Assembly: GCA_003255065.1 (NCBI GenBank)
Contig: QAOA01001406.1
Location: forward strand, 408,273 to 472,272
Reading direction: 5' to 3'
Length of the DNA stretch: 64,000 bases
Origin: Cercis canadensis
Taxonomy: Eukaryota; Streptophyta; Magnoliopsida; Fabales; Fabaceae
The notes beneath the pieces are model-generated. The model had not been told where the DNA came from and did not search any database. It saw only the letters and a list, made by a program, of their open reading frames with translations. Position numbers and translations under genes: made by a program. Below are positions 39,388 through 51,931 of this stretch, piece after piece; position 1 is the stretch's first letter, and the number at the start of each line of letters is the position of its first letter.

Positions 39388-42300
39388 TCAACAACGCCTC
39401 TCTATGGTAAGCTTCAAGCCATTAGCCATTGATAGTATAGTCATCATTCTGTATTTCACTGCATGGCCAGGCACCAAATGAAACTTGTAAAATCTGCACA
39501 AAATGGCCAGTGCCATCCTCATTTGGAGGTAAGCAGAATCCTTGCCAAGGCATATCCTTGGCCCTGCCTGCAAATCCAAAGGGAAAAAGAACAAAAGGTG
39601 ATTGATAATTAATATTTCTCATCTAGATTCAAACTTACTAAGTTGAATAAGTTCCATTTGTTCTGTATTCTGGATTCAGGTAGATGAACTTACTTGAAAA
39701 GCAGTGAATTTGAATGGAGATTCATTTCGGAAAATGCCATCTTTGAACCATCTCTCAGGTCTAAATGAAGCTGCATCAAAGCCCCAATTATACTCCATCC
39801 TACCCATTGAGTATGGAACATAAGTTACCATCCCTCCTGCTTTTATTTTGGTTCCATCTGGCAAGACATCATTCTCCAAGATGCCCTTAGGGTCCTATAA
39901 TTAACCATCAAAATTCATTAAACAAGTTTTCCGAGTGAATTGAAAACTTTGGAATTTCGTTGAGCAAGTTCTTTTAAGGCACATTTTTGTCCCTTAAAAG
40001 CAATTCAATGGTTGAGCCCTGAATACTTCAACTTAGAGATCTTTAGTTTCCAATTCCACTAAAAATGCAACTCAATGGTTGAACACATGCATTAGCATAT
40101 TTTTTACCATTACCCTTTTTCTTCCAAGGCAGAGCTACTATGCCACTTGAAGAAGCTAAGATTGGACTGCAAAATGAATGCTCAAGTTCTGTTTTTTTTT
40201 TTTTCCTTAATCTCTATGAAATGAAGAGCTTCCGCTTGCACAAGCTCTAAGAAACCTACCTTTCTGTTATCCTATATTACTTTCCATTTCTAGCACTTAA
40301 TTATGATAGATGAAAATAAAAAAAAAAATTATTCTCAAGTTTTAATAGCTTAGAAAAAAGATCAAGTTTGTTATCTTATCTGAAACGACTAAAATACTCT
40401 TTGGCACTATATAAATATTTTATTTATATATATAGTTATTCTATTTATATTTAAATATGATAACTTCATATATACTAAACAAAATAACTATATATTTTAT
40501 ATATGATAATCACATAATGACGATGAATATTTTAATTATTTTACTTCATGTGACATGTACTTTTTTAAAAAGTATTAACCTTTAACTTGAGAATAATTGT
40601 CTCAATAAAAAAATAATGTCTCACTTTTCCTGTAATTTTCATTACAACAGCCAAATGAATGAAGGACAGGCATACCTGAGGAACTGCAGGATACAATCGT
40701 AGCGTCTCTGTTATGACAGCATGCAAATAGTGCAATTTCTCCAGTGAATCTTTATTCAACAAGCTTGAAAATTGCATCACTCTTTGATTGAATGATTCAT
40801 GGTCCTCAGTGTCACATTGAAGCAATGAAACATTCTCTTNGTCTCAATTAAAAAATAATGTCTCACTTTTCCTGTAATTTTCATTACAACAGCCAAATAA
40901 ATGAAGGACAGGCATACCTGAGGAACTGCAGGATACAATCGTAGCGTCTCTGTTATGACAGCATGCAAATAGTGCAATTTCTCCAGTGAATCTTTATTCA
41001 ACAAGCTTGAAAATTGCATCACTCTTTGATTGAATGATTCATGGTCCTCAGTGTCACATTGAAGCAATGAAACATTCTCTTCTTTTGCTCGATCTTCTTC
41101 AAAAGTTTTCAGCTCCAAGTAAAGTTTGTCAGCAACATGAGCATGATTCATTATCATATATATAGCCCATGAGAGAGTTGTTGCTGTTGTGTCTCGGCCA
41201 GCGATCACAAAGTTCAAGACAACATCTCTCAGACTCTTATCTGTTGCATTGCTCTCTCCTAGTTCTATGAATCTTGATAGTATATCATGTTTTATCTGTT
41301 TTTTAACACAATAAGTTAATAAGTTGATTATAAACTTAGATGTATATTCCATTATTAGTACTATAGGAAGCATTGTCTCTATTACCTTATCTTGTTCGCC
41401 ATTCTTTCGCGCTTCCTCTATCTCTGCCTTCCTTTTCTGAATTACTGAGTAAGTGAAATCATCAATGACTTTGATGCTCTTGTCAAGTTGTGCTTCTGAG
41501 CCTATATTTAGAAACTTTTTGATTTTCCAGAGTGGATCAATGAAACGAAGCGTGACAATGATGTTTGCAGTGTCAAAGGCCTTAGCAAATAGGTTATCTG
41601 GTAGATTTGGAGCCAAAGTTCCAATTTCCACGCCAAATCCAACCTTACATATGGAGTCTAAAGTCATTCTCATCAAAAACTCCTACAAAGTGAATTTTCA
41701 AGCTTCCTTGGTTAGAGTATTGGGTGATTCATAGTGTTCTTTCCTATTTTAAAGGCACAAAGATATTGATACCAAAAATATTGTATTTCTGATTTTTGGT
41801 ACAATGCAATTACAGCCTCTACTGATTTGGAGAAGGAAATAGCCTTTGATTTTTCAAAAAGGTACAAGGATGAAGAGTTTTTGAAGTAGTCACCTGCATG
41901 TCTACTTCTTTGTTGAGGAAAGATGCTTGACTGAGAATGACAGAGAGCTTGAAGCTGTATTCCCTGAAAACTTTGGTGCTGAAATCCCTCAAATTTTTGG
42001 ATGCAAACTCTAAGCTTGCAGTCTTCCTTTGTTTCCTCCAAAGCTCACCATCTACATTGAAAATCCCATCTCCGAGCAGCACTTCCATATATGAATGATA
42101 CACTTCACCCTTCAGTGATAATTACAACCTTCTAATTAATTCCATCAAAAGCATTTTAACAATGTAAAAGGAAAACATAAGTACACTAGAATTTTCACTT
42201 TGGTATGTTTAATACTCTAATTTTAAATATCTAGAATTCAAGATTCCCATATTTGATATGACAAATAAAAAGTAATCAAAATACAACGTCAATATCTTGG

Positions 42301-42828
42301 ATTTTCATATATCGATTCCACATTCCCATTATGTTGATATTTCAAACACAGACATGTAAGATACCGAAAAATCTTACATACCAGTTTAGAAGTGTGACAT
42401 ACCAAACACCTCCTTGTCCAGACCAGGTTCTACTTCAAATAAATGCAGTATTGAAATATTTAAGGGCCGTTCAAGATAATTAGTAATGATGCATAGGAGA
42501 TTACCTTTGGATAATTGTTGAAGTTGGTCTTAAGTACATGTTCCACATTTGCAGGATCAGCAATGTAAGTATAGGTTGTGAATGGCATTGGAACCACAAC
42601 AGTTTTGGACTCAGATAAGTATTTGACAAGCCAGTCATGCATTCTATCATAGTTCACCAATTGTTCAATTGCAGCTCCAAGGAAGGGCCAAGTTTTGGGG
42701 CCTTTTTTGTTCCTTTGAGTCCATCTGTGTATGAAGATCCATGAAACAGCCATGCAGATCACTACCATTAACCCTCCCATGTTGTCCAAGAAGGAAGAAA
42801 CTAATGAAAGGTTTCTTTCTTCTCCCAT
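39388..42828 (-). CDS. CYP704C1: Cytochrome P450, CYP704C family
   Basis: Minus-strand exons 42828-42505, 42109-41894, 41682-41386, 41295-40918, 39894-39694 and 39567-39388 join in phase to 531 residues. N-terminal membrane anchor at about 19-33 (MVVICMAVSWIFIHRW). Oxygen-binding helix I is AGRDTT at 311-316, the K-helix is E395-T-L-R398, FRPERW is at 449-454, and the heme loop is FQAGPRICLG with Cys478. Sequence features such as GEVYHSYMEVLLGDGIFNVD match the CYP704/CYP86 clan; CYP704 members are fatty-acid omega-hydroxylases at the ER, some acting in sporopollenin. The exact substrate for CYP704C is not assigned here. The end of exon 4 is falsely repeated at 40678-40839. Confidence 0.95.
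40599..41081 (-). repeat. False duplication around single N at 40840 (P450 exon 4 partly doubled)
   Basis: 40599-40839 and 40841-41081 (241 bp each) are nearly identical and both contain the end of exon 4 with its donor site. The left copy lacks the start of the exon, so only the right copy can be spliced into the gene. Confidence 0.93.
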
Positions 42829-43291
42829 TTTAGAGAAGACTTGAAAATTAGGTGCATAAGGAAATGTGATGTTTCTTATAGAGAATGCTTGAGTGATTAG
42901 TTTCTTATATTAATTATATAGAAGAGAGGTGGTTAAAATGTGGGTAATTGGTGTAGTTTAGGGTTTAGTTATCTATAAATTAGCAATACTTTGTCACAAT
43001 CTTTAGGTGCTTTTCAATTTCTAATTTAAGAAATGCTTCATTTGTTTCGTGTNCTTTCTTCTCCCATTTTAGAGAAGACTTGAAAATTAGGTGCATAAGG
43101 AAATGTAATGTTTCTTATAGAGAATGCTTGAGTGATTAGTTTCTTATATTAATTATATAGAAGAGAGGTGGTTAAAATGTGGGTAATTGGTGTAGTTTAG
43201 GGTTTAGTTATCTATAAATTAGCAATACTTTGTCACAATCTTTAGGTGCTTTTCAATTTCTAATTTAAGAAATGCTTCATTTGTTTCGTGT
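42815..43291 (-). repeat. False duplication around single N at 43053 (P450 start and promoter)
   Basis: 42815-43052 and 43054-43291 (238 bp each) differ at about one base. Both include the first codons and the proximal promoter of the P450 gene. The true gene continues from the left copy. Confidence 0.92.
42913..42921 (-). promoter_or_regulatory. Probable TATA box of the P450 gene
   Basis: On the minus strand, ttcTATATAATTA lies about 90 bp before the ATG. It is repeated near 43153 by the false duplication. Confidence 0.5.
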
Positions 43292-45000
43292 CCTTGACCT
43301 AACATTCACCAGAGTGCTAGGAATACACAAAATTACATAATTTAGACCATTGATAATAATATGAATAGAGGCGTAGGAAGAAGTTCCTCTTTGATACACC
43401 CTAAACTTACTAAAATAAATAAGCTAAATGAAAGTATTTTTACATTGTCAGGTGGTAATATTTTTGGGTGACCTGTAAGCAATTCTAAATAAAATAGCTT
43501 ATGAGATAATCAGTAGACAATTTTCTATTTTCATAATTTTTAGAGTTTATTATTATGGTATGCTAGAACTTAACCTAAAAATTTAATAGTATTAAAATAA
43601 AGTATCTTTTAAGTAGGTACCTATCACAATTTTTTTTTTATGCCAAGTTCTCTTCGACTTTTATGCTAAATTCTAGCACCTCATAATAATAAACTCTAAT
43701 TTTTGCTTTTCATTTCTGTTTTTGAAAGAAAAGTTTGTTGTATTTTGCAGAGAGGTCCACATACAAAGTTGGTAAATGGAAACAAATGAGAGTAGTTGGC
43801 AGCAACTTTCAAGTCTCAACGATGTCTTTATATTTTCTTTTTTGTAATAGATAAATAAAGTTAGATTCTCTGATTAAGGATATAAAAGAATGAATATTCA
43901 AACTTATGACCTAAACATTTTTAAGAGATCATTTCCTAGTTTATATCTATCAATCTATAACTGAGATTGAAATGTTTTAAGTTGTCATGTATATAAATAT
44001 ATTTATATATAGAGAGAGACTAGGTAGAAGATGTATTACTTTAGTAAAATTAACACAAATATATAGCCTTTTCAAAATTACTCCACATAAAGAAGCTGCT
44101 GTCCACAGAAAAAGTAAATCTTTTCCTTTTTTCGTTATATGAGCTGGGTAGTGGGTAGATTACTTTCTTTTCGTTTTATTAATCTTTGCTGAAATATTTT
44201 TGTCCCATCATCTTTGTCTCCTCATTATACTTCTAATCAGCTTAAAGCAACGGAGAAATATTCTTATGACGGACTGAAATGACTAATTGTTAGCATATAA
44301 AAAAGATAATGACTAATGGTGTTTTTGTCACATCATCTAATATTATTTTTTTAAAAGAAAAACTGTTCCTTAGTAGAACAGATAGTATGTTTGTAAATGT
44401 TTATCAACTGTCAAGTATCGAACAATAAAAATCAAGAGAGGAAGACAAACATTTACAATCGCGACGGCACATTAACTGTTAGAGTTAAATAAACATGGTT
44501 CAGTTGATAAATTGAGCTTTAAGGCAAATTTGGAGGTACTGTTAGAAGTTCGAATCCCATTGAAACCACTAATGATTAGGGTATGCCGAAGTCCGAGTAG
44601 AGATTAGTCTCAATTAAATATGTGAGTATCATCTTGTAAGAAACGAAAAAATTGTTAGTTTGATTTTTTCTGAACTCGTTTTTTTGGCTAAACGACTTTT
44701 TCAACTACCTTTCTTCCCCTAAAAGAGGTGAAGAATTATAATGGGTCAACAGAAGCTAACTAAGATTAGCAATGGTAGAAGGTACAATTGAAGAATCAGT
44801 TGAAGACATTTTATAACCACCTTTCTTCCTATGGAAGAGAAGATATAAAAGTACAAGCCGACAATAAACAGTTACACCCATTGATAAGTCAAAATGCCAT
44901 GCACCCCTAAATAGGATGTGCCGAAATCCCAGCACAAAAGTTGTGACTAGTTGTATTTCTTTCTCTTCTGTATCTATTAATTTCCATTTCAATGGGTTTA
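43292..45000. other. Intergenic region with a SINE
   Basis: No gene. AT-rich. Contains a tRNA-derived SINE at 44496-44650. The minus-strand frames at 44756-45180 overlap the CHX relic and are not real. Confidence 0.5.
44496..44650 (+). mobile_element. tRNA-derived SINE
   Basis: Box A-like tggttcagttgataa and box B gaagttcgaatccc, about 50 bp apart, then a tail including ccgagtagagattagtctca. Different subfamily from the tagctgagtgg type. Confidence 0.65.
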
Positions 45001-45389
45001 TAAAACCCAGTCAAATCTATTGGCTTCAAACATTGCAACTTTGTCTAAAGGAGTAGGCGCAGTAGCAGAAGAGGAAAAGCCAATCACGGTGTCTAATACA
45101 CAACCTGAGCTTATTGTATTTAGAAATCCGATAAGTCCAGCAAACCATTTTCCTACTTTGGCTGTCCAAATTGTCTTCATCTTAATTATTCACCATTTGC
45201 CTTTTTATCTACATTCTCAAACTCCTTAATCAGACTCATCTTAATCCTGAGATTCTTTGAGGTATATATATATACATATTCAATTTAGTCTCCCTAATAC
45301 TTTTAAAATGTATTTTGTGTTGTATACAATGATCCTACAATAAATACTTTTAAAGTAAAATCTTTTTTTATCCCTAAAATATTCAATCA

Positions 45390-45640
45390 CAGTCAGTTTA
45401 GTTTCTAAAAAAAATTTAGTGTCACTTTAGTCCTTAAAATGTAACTTCGTCCATTAAAATAGTCCTTCATCTAATTTCCTTTGGTGAGAGTTGATAGAAC
45501 CTTTCACATGTCACATTAAATACCAATGTGACAAGCTTAGTAGATGAGAGTTGACGAAAAACTATTTTGAAGGACAAAATAATCTTCTAATGATTGAAGT
45601 GACATTAAAAGTCTTTCAATAACTAAACTAATTGTGCTTG
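45390..45640. mobile_element. Foldback element inside the CHX relic
   Basis: agtcagtttagtttct and gtgtcactttagtcctt on the left pair with agtgacattaaaagtc and aataactaaactaattgtg on the right. It lies between the N-terminal and second fragments of the pseudogene. Confidence 0.5.
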
Positions 45641-45877
45641 TATCTTCAGGGATAAAAAATGAGTAGCCATAATTTTATAAATAGATTAGTTAATAGTTAA
45701 TGACGTAGATTTTTTAAAAAAATTTCTTGGCTTTTTTATTGCATTTTAAATTGTGGGTATTATTTAATGTATATGCAGGCTGGTCTTATACCAAGTCCAA
45801 ATTTATAGGGGAGAACCTCATTTTTGGGATGATGTTTCCTCAAAGTGGAGTTTTCAGTGTTGAAACCATTACAAACA

Positions 45878-46730
45878 TGGGTGACCTAATTAGTGTCACA
45901 AATTTTCTTGTCCTTGCACTCATCTCAATTGATCTTAAGCTCCTCTCTACGGGGCTGGGCTGAGCAGACTTACATGCAAAAATGATCATTGAGATCTACA
46001 ATTGGTTCCTTGTGTTATTGATTCCATTTGTTGTGAATAATCAAAAAACAATCTACTCTTTGGTGAGTTACTATATTAATTGTTATTGGTTGCTTCTGCG
46101 CACTTCGTGTTCGAGATGGTATGTGTCTTGAACTGTTTATAAACACCAAAAGCAGCATGTACTTGATGAAGTTGAGACCCTCTCTTCTCAAACAACCTAT
46201 GAAACAATTCATAAGGACATAGTTAGCAGAGGAAGAAATGCACAGCCTTAATTCTTCTCCCATTTTACAAACACTCAACTAGAGTGTGCTCTAAAGACAA
46301 CCAATGGGTGTCACCTAATTAATGTCACAAATTTTCTTGTCCTTGCACTCATCTTAGCTGATCCTAAGCTGCTCTATACAGGGCGAGGCCGCGTAGACTT
46401 ATATGCAACGATGATCATTGAGATTTACAATTGGTTCCTTGTGTTATTGATATTCCATCTGTTGCAAATCATCAAAAAACAATCTACTCTATGCTGGGTA
46501 CCTTATTAATTGTTGTTTGCTGCTCCTCACTTAGTGTTTGTGATGGTATGTGTCTTGGGATGTTTATAAACACCAAAGGCAGCTTGTCCTTGATAAAGTT
46601 GAGACCTTCATCACTTATGTGACAATCTATGAAACCATTAATAAGGACATATATATACATAAGTTAGCAGAAGAAAAATGCAATGCTTTAATTCTTCTTC
46701 CTTTTCACAAGCACTCAACTACAGAAGGTG
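45878..46730 (+). repeat. Tandem duplication of about 425 bp within the CHX relic
   Basis: 45878-46290 and 46303-46730 share long matches (tgtcacaaattttcttgtcc, gatcattgagatctacaatt, tttataaacaccaaa) but are clearly diverged. There is no N between them, so this is a genuine old duplication, unlike the single-N pairs. Confidence 0.8.
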
Positions 46731-46870
46731 CTCGAGAGAGAGCAACCAATGTTGCATACAAAAATATAAATTTAAATATATGTTTTGCATAATGCACCGT
46801 GTTCTGCAGGAATCTTCGTTGCTAGAAAGTCTTGGGTCATTGTCCAAAGTGTAAATGCACATTCTTATGG

Positions 46871-47487
46871 TCTTAATTGGTAGGCCTTGATGTACCGGAA
46901 GCCTTAGCTTTTGCTTTTGGAGAATGGTAGGGCGTATTCTTTTGTACTGTCAAGCTTATGGAATAGACTGATTGCCCTAAACTTGGAGTTGTTGGAGACA
47001 AATGGCATCACTTTACTTGTTGTGTAGCAATATGGAAAAGGAGAAGAGTTTTGGACAACGACTCAATATGCCCATAAAGAGACAAAGAGTGGTGGCTCTT
47101 CTCTTGTGAAGATAGAATAACACAGTAAGTGTTTTTTTTTTTTTTTTNTTTTTTTTTTTTTGAATTTGTGTTGATAATTTGATATATATATATATATATG
47201 CACAATAGTAAGGAAAAGTGATGTGCAAGTGGAAGTAACATTATTCCTTTCACATTTATTAAGATGCATGCAGTCAAATATTCAAGCATTATTCCCCATC
47301 ATCTTTTAAAAGTCCAACAAAACAAGTCTTATCATACTCAGAACAAGACAAATACGTACGTTCCACCATTTCAATTGAAAAGTTTGAAGCAACTTTATTC
47401 CCTAAAATACCATTCTCATTGCAAATTTCCACCCCTTATTAGAGAGAAGAGTACCTAAACTCCCAAACCTCATTGCAAACAACATTA
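46871..47487. other. Upstream region of the GST gene
   Basis: No gene. Contains a poly-T tract with N at 47148 and a TA microsatellite at about 47183-47199. The promoter of the GST lies at the right; no clear TATA box is chosen. Confidence 0.5.
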
Positions 47488-48683
47488 ATGGGGGAGGTCA
47501 AGTTACTGGGATGGTGGTCTAGCCCTTTTGTCCACAGAGTGATATGGGCTCTAAAGCTCAAGGGTATTAGGTATGAGTACATAGAAGAAGACAGGCATAA
47601 CAAGAGTGAGCTACTTCTGCAATCCAACCCAATTCACAAGAAAGTTCCTGTGCTCCTTCATGGTGGCAAAGCCATTTCTGAGAGTCTTGTGATACTAGAA
47701 TACATTGAAGAAACGTGGCCAGAGAACCCGTTGCTGCCGAAAGATCCCTATGAGAGAGCCTTAGCTCGGTTTTGGATTAAATTTGGAGAAGAATCGGTAA
47801 TTCAATTATCTCATATCATGTATCTTTTATGTGTTTGTTGTTTCTAAATTAGTAGCTAATATATATTTGATGCTTCTAATTATTAATCTCTCCAGCCACA
47901 TGGGTTTAACTGACATAGTTAGAATGAATAGGAATTACCATAGAGGTTCTAATATTCAAATGGTAGATGACCTTTTGTTGTAATAAAAAAGGGAGCTAAA
48001 TTTACAATTTGGTTTGTGGAAGATATCAGGCTTCTGATCCTTTATTCTGAAACCCTAATTTTTATAATTTGAGTTTCAATCAAATTCCCAATATTTGTTT
48101 GGAAAGAATATTTATCGAAAAGGAAACATTTACCACTTCTTAACTTAATATGTGGTTAAACAAGTCAAGAAGGTGTTGATGTTTTTCCTTTAATAAATAC
48201 TTTTCATGAGCTATCATTTTCAGCTATTCTTCCAATTGTTAATTTAGCCAAAAGAGAAAATATCATTTTTAATTTGATATCTTGACGGTGTATGTTACTT
48301 TGGTTTTCTAGGTGGGCTCTATATTTTTCCTACCCTCTGAAGATGAAGAAGACAAGCCAACTAAAATAAAGAAAGCACTTGAAACTCTTCAAGTATTGGA
48401 AGCGCAAGGCCTGGGGGACAAGAAGTTCTTTGGAGGCAATAAAATTGGAATGGTGGACATAACTTATGGATGGCTTTTTCACTGGTTTGAAGCCATGCAG
48501 GAAATTGTGGGTATTAAAGTTATAGAATCGAACAATTTGCCTCGCTTGCATGCTTGGCTTCAGAACTTTAAACAAGTTCCTGTGATCAAAGAGAACCATC
48601 CTGATTATGAAAAACAGTTGGTTCATCTTAAATGGCGTAGGCAGCAAGTTATCTCATCAAGATCACCCAGTCATAAGGGCTAG
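47488..48683 (+). CDS. GSTU: Tau-class glutathione S-transferase
   Basis: Exons 47488-47796 and 48312-48683 join in phase to 226 residues, the usual tau-class size and two-exon structure. The N-terminal thioredoxin-like domain has [11 protein letters not shown], with Ser12 as likely catalytic serine. The glutathione site follows: [17 protein letters not shown] (substrate-binding KVPVL and ES). The helical C-terminal domain holds [19 protein letters not shown]. The start is ATG 47488 because the frame upstream has no ATG. It is a cytosolic enzyme that conjugates glutathione to electrophiles in stress and xenobiotic response. No other GST lies in the window, although tau genes are often clustered. 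Intact. Confidence 0.95.
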
Positions 48684-48748
48684 TTAAGACTTGTATTGAA
48701 CTCAAAAGCTCGTGGGTTTGTGTAGGAAGTAAGACTATATGTCAGCTA

Positions 48749-48754
48749 AATAAA
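48749..48754 (+). terminator. Polyadenylation signal AATAAA
   Basis: About 66 bp after the GST stop codon. Confidence 0.5.
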
Positions 48755-48991
48755 GAAAGAGTGTGATGATTCAATAAGAGTAAGTTATATATATGAAAAC
48801 AATTATAGGTAACCAGAATTTAATTATCATAATTTTTATTTTTCAAATATTAAGATCATTCTTAGAACTTGTAAATTTTATATTTAAATTCAAAGTCATA
48901 GACAAAAATATATAAAAAAAATATTAATTATGTTTTTTGTTTGCGCTATTAGTTCTGTTTTTCTCTTTTTTAGTCAAAATTAATTAATTAA

Positions 48992-49031
<40 letters not shown>

Positions 49032-50069
49032 TATTGGCAAATTTCACTTTAAATTAATAACTGAGGTCACTGTTTGCATTAAAAAAAATGGGTTGAAGGG
49101 AGTATTTTAAGATATTTAGTTTAGTTTTTTANTAATAACTGAGGTCACTGTTTGCATTAAAAAAATGGGTTGAAGGGAGTATTTTAAGATATTTAGTTTA
49201 GTTTTTTAAAACATGTCAACATCATTCTTAAATATAATATTATAGAGAAATTGTGTTTACACATAAAGATACAAAAAATTTGAAACAATAAAATAAAAAT
49301 TTAAGTGAATTCAATTAAAGTTCAGATCTTTATAGTTTATACTCACATATAAGAACAAGATCTAGAGTTAACTAAATTATCTAAATTTTAATTAAATCTA
49401 CACTAATTAAACTCATTTAATTTTTTTTTTGTACATTTTAAATTTTTTTTCATCTTTAATTTATACCAAATGTATAAACACCATTTGTTCATTTAAGTCA
49501 ATGGAGACCTCATAGCCACCGGAAGGAGACCAAGCCGAAAGTTTATTAATTTGATGATTGCGAATCTGGGCTGTCTCCAAACGTGGTTACAATTTTTCTC
49601 GTTTTCCAAAATATTATATCAGAAAAGTTTGAAAATCTTCCACGTAGAGTGGAAAAAGAAAAAAGTTAGGCACGTGGCAATAATTATTTGTAATCTCGTC
49701 CAATTGGATAGTGATTAGGTTTATCAGCATAATTGAATTGATACTTTTCTTAATCTATTCTATTTGAAAATGAAACATTATTTTATTATGCTATCTTCCT
49801 CTTCACCGTCTTAGATTATAAACATTTTCTTCATAAGAAAAAGAAGTATTTTAATTTCTTTGAAAATAAAATATTTTTATTATAATTTATAATTTTCGTT
49901 AATGCTCATACCCATTAATCTCAATTGATTTGTTCTTTATCCTTCATATTTTTCTTTTAAATTTTTAATTTTAGAAAAAACTTCAATTAAATCGATTCGA
50001 TTGGATGGTCTAACCGGTATTTTTTGTCACACCAGTTCACTTACCAGTTTAATTTTTAAAACATTGCTT
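48755..50069. other. AT-rich intergenic stretch
   Basis: No gene. Has an ATTA/TA microsatellite at about 48977-49025, the false duplication 49055-49131 / 49133-49208 around N 49132, and a decayed SINE end at about 48850-48920. Confidence 0.5.
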
Positions 50070-50279
50070 TTGGGGTAAGAAACTCAGATTCATCACTCAA
50101 TGACTTAGGTTCGACGCTATGAAAATTCAATGGAAAGGTATTTCATGTGAGTCCTACCCTTATTTTTGGTGTAGCTTAACTAGTTCAAATCTCATTAGAC
50201 AGCTTGTGTGATAAAATAAAAGTTTAGAAGGAGATATATTATATTCTCCTTGTGTAGCTCTAGTAAAAAAAAAAAAAAA
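50070..50279 (+). mobile_element. Probable SINE with poly-A tail
   Basis: Box B-like taggttcgacgc near 50106 and a 3' tail of about 17 A at 50262-50279. Box A is weak. The inner tagcttaactagttcaaatc may be a second, older tRNA-like segment. Confidence 0.45.
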
Positions 50280-50575
50280 CTCCATCTAATTGCCCTTATA
50301 AAATTAGCCGAAAGCATTAGTTGTGAAGATTTATTAATTTAACAATTCATATAATTTAACTTTTGTTAATAATCTAAATTTAACAAGTACAATATTATAA
50401 TTTATTAATTTCCCACTTTTAGCATAATTTGTAAATAATTTCATATAAAAGATTTATTTCATTTTCATAAAATAATTCTCATTGCATTCATCTTTTCAAA
50501 ATTTTATGAAAGTTTTTGGTAGAAAATTTAACAATTCATAACATGAAAAATTTGCACGAGTAATGTATATTTATA

Positions 50576-50785
50576 CGGGGATTCTATGATACTACGTAAG
50601 TATGTCATACTACACTGACGTAGCAAATATACATAATTTTCATATTTTATTATATATAAAATATAATTTATTTAATTTTTTAAACAAACTTAAAAATAGT
50701 TAATTTGTACATATGTCATTCATTTATTGATTATTTCTATGTAGTATGGCATACTACATAATACTAAAAGTATCTAAGAACCTCC
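50576..50785 (+). mobile_element. Mutator-like MITE, copy 2 (9-bp TSD atatttata)
   Basis: A 210-bp element starting cggggattctatgatactac and ending tatctaagaacctcc, flanked by perfect atatttata at 50567-50575 and 50786-50794. Highly similar to 57895-58106 and, reversed, to 17730-17941. Contains gtatgtcatactac and gtatggcatactac near the two ends. Confidence 0.88.
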
Positions 50786-50794
50786 ATATTTATA

Positions 50795-51931
50795 AGGTTC
50801 AAAATATGCTGCATTTGTCACCTCAACAGAGAGGAGGATCTTTTTTTTTTTTTTTTATGTGAAGATCTTAAGTTTTCTTTTACTTTTTTTCCTGTGAACT
50901 TAAAAAAAAAATTAAAAAGTGGTAAGTTGAAGCACATACTTGCCATTTTTTTAGTTTACACTCAAAGTATTTTCACACCATTTAGATATAAGATTAATTC
51001 ATATTTGTGATAAGAGCAGTAACCGACAAATTCATCCCAAGAAGTGCGACTCCAAATATTCGAATTCAGAACATTTGGCTTAGAACTCAGTCTTCTTCCA
51101 TTGAGCAAACACATTGTTAGTACTTACTATTTTGTACAAAATAACTAAAATATTTTTAATATTATGTAATTATTTTATTTATATATACAATTTATTTATT
51201 TATATTTAAACACGATAATTATATGTATGAATAAAATAATTATATAACAACAAAATATATTTTAATCATTTTTTATAGTGTGGAAAATACTTACTTAAAA
51301 ATTTTCTTTTATACACTTTATAGTTTTTCATTCTAACTTTTAGAACCTTAAAATAACTTTTAATTTTATATCTTGATATAGCACATGAATAAATCTGTAA
51401 CTTTTTTTCTTGCAGTTATTTACGCATCCAAAATAATAACCACTTACCTAAAAAAAAAACAGAAATTGGCCACAATGCCTCAAAGCAAATTGACTCTTCT
51501 TTTAACACAAGGAATATTTAATCTAGAATTCATTTCTTATTATAATTATAGCAAACTAACCTAGAAGCATAATAATATTAATAAAATTACCACATGTTTC
51601 ACGTAAAAGACAAAAGAGCATTCAAATCATATTCTATATTATATAAATTTTCTTTTTGGAAAATTCTATACTCCCTCTCATAAAACCAGAGCAATAGAGT
51701 GATACTTGAAAATTTTCCTTGTAGAAGTTAACCCTCTTGGTCCCTTTGTATTCGTCTTTTACCATTACCTGCCAATGTTCCTCTCCAAAGCCGCATACTT
51801 TCTCTCCTTGAACACATGAACATACCCATTTAAAATCTGGGTATCTTCTAGCTCTATTTCTAGTATCTGCTCTCAGTTTGAGTTGAGCCCATTAGTTTGA
51901 TTTAGCCAAATAGTCTTTGCAAGAGACCCAA
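50795..51931. other. Intergenic region before the SEC14-like gene
   Basis: No gene. A SINE in reverse at about 51005-51120 (box B complement attcgaattcag, box A complement cttccattgagcaaa). The proximal promoter and leader of the 51932 gene lie at the right end. Confidence 0.5.
51005..51120 (-). mobile_element. tRNA-derived SINE (reverse)
   Basis: On the minus strand, tttgctcaatggaaga (box A-like) precedes ctgaattcgaatatt (box B-like) by about 40 bp. Confidence 0.5.

Larger units (their letters stand above)
45020..46870 (+). pseudogene. CHX-type cation/H+ antiporter pseudogene
   Basis: Scattered fragments follow the order of a plant CHX protein. 45020-45228 resembles the N-terminus (NPISPANHFPTLAVQIVF). 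45778-45960 gives SKFIGENLIFGMMFPQSGVF and FLVLALISIDLKLL, matching the LGPS...FPxxS...FLVGLEMDL region. 45970-46075 gives IIEIYNWFLVLLIPFVVNNQ. 46660-46790 gives NALILLPFHKHSTTEGARER, the cytosolic C-terminal signature. Stops and frame changes break every segment, large parts are missing, and a tandem duplication and a foldback element interrupt it. A functional CHX would be about 800 residues with 10-12 membrane spans. Confidence 0.75.

Noticed and set aside
47008-47289. Lysine-rich minus-strand frames
   Set aside because: Translation of a poly-T tract containing an n.
31240-48683. A co-regulated cluster linking the response regulator, P450 and GST
   Set aside because: They have different strands, unrelated families and wide spacing; no shared promoter motif seen.
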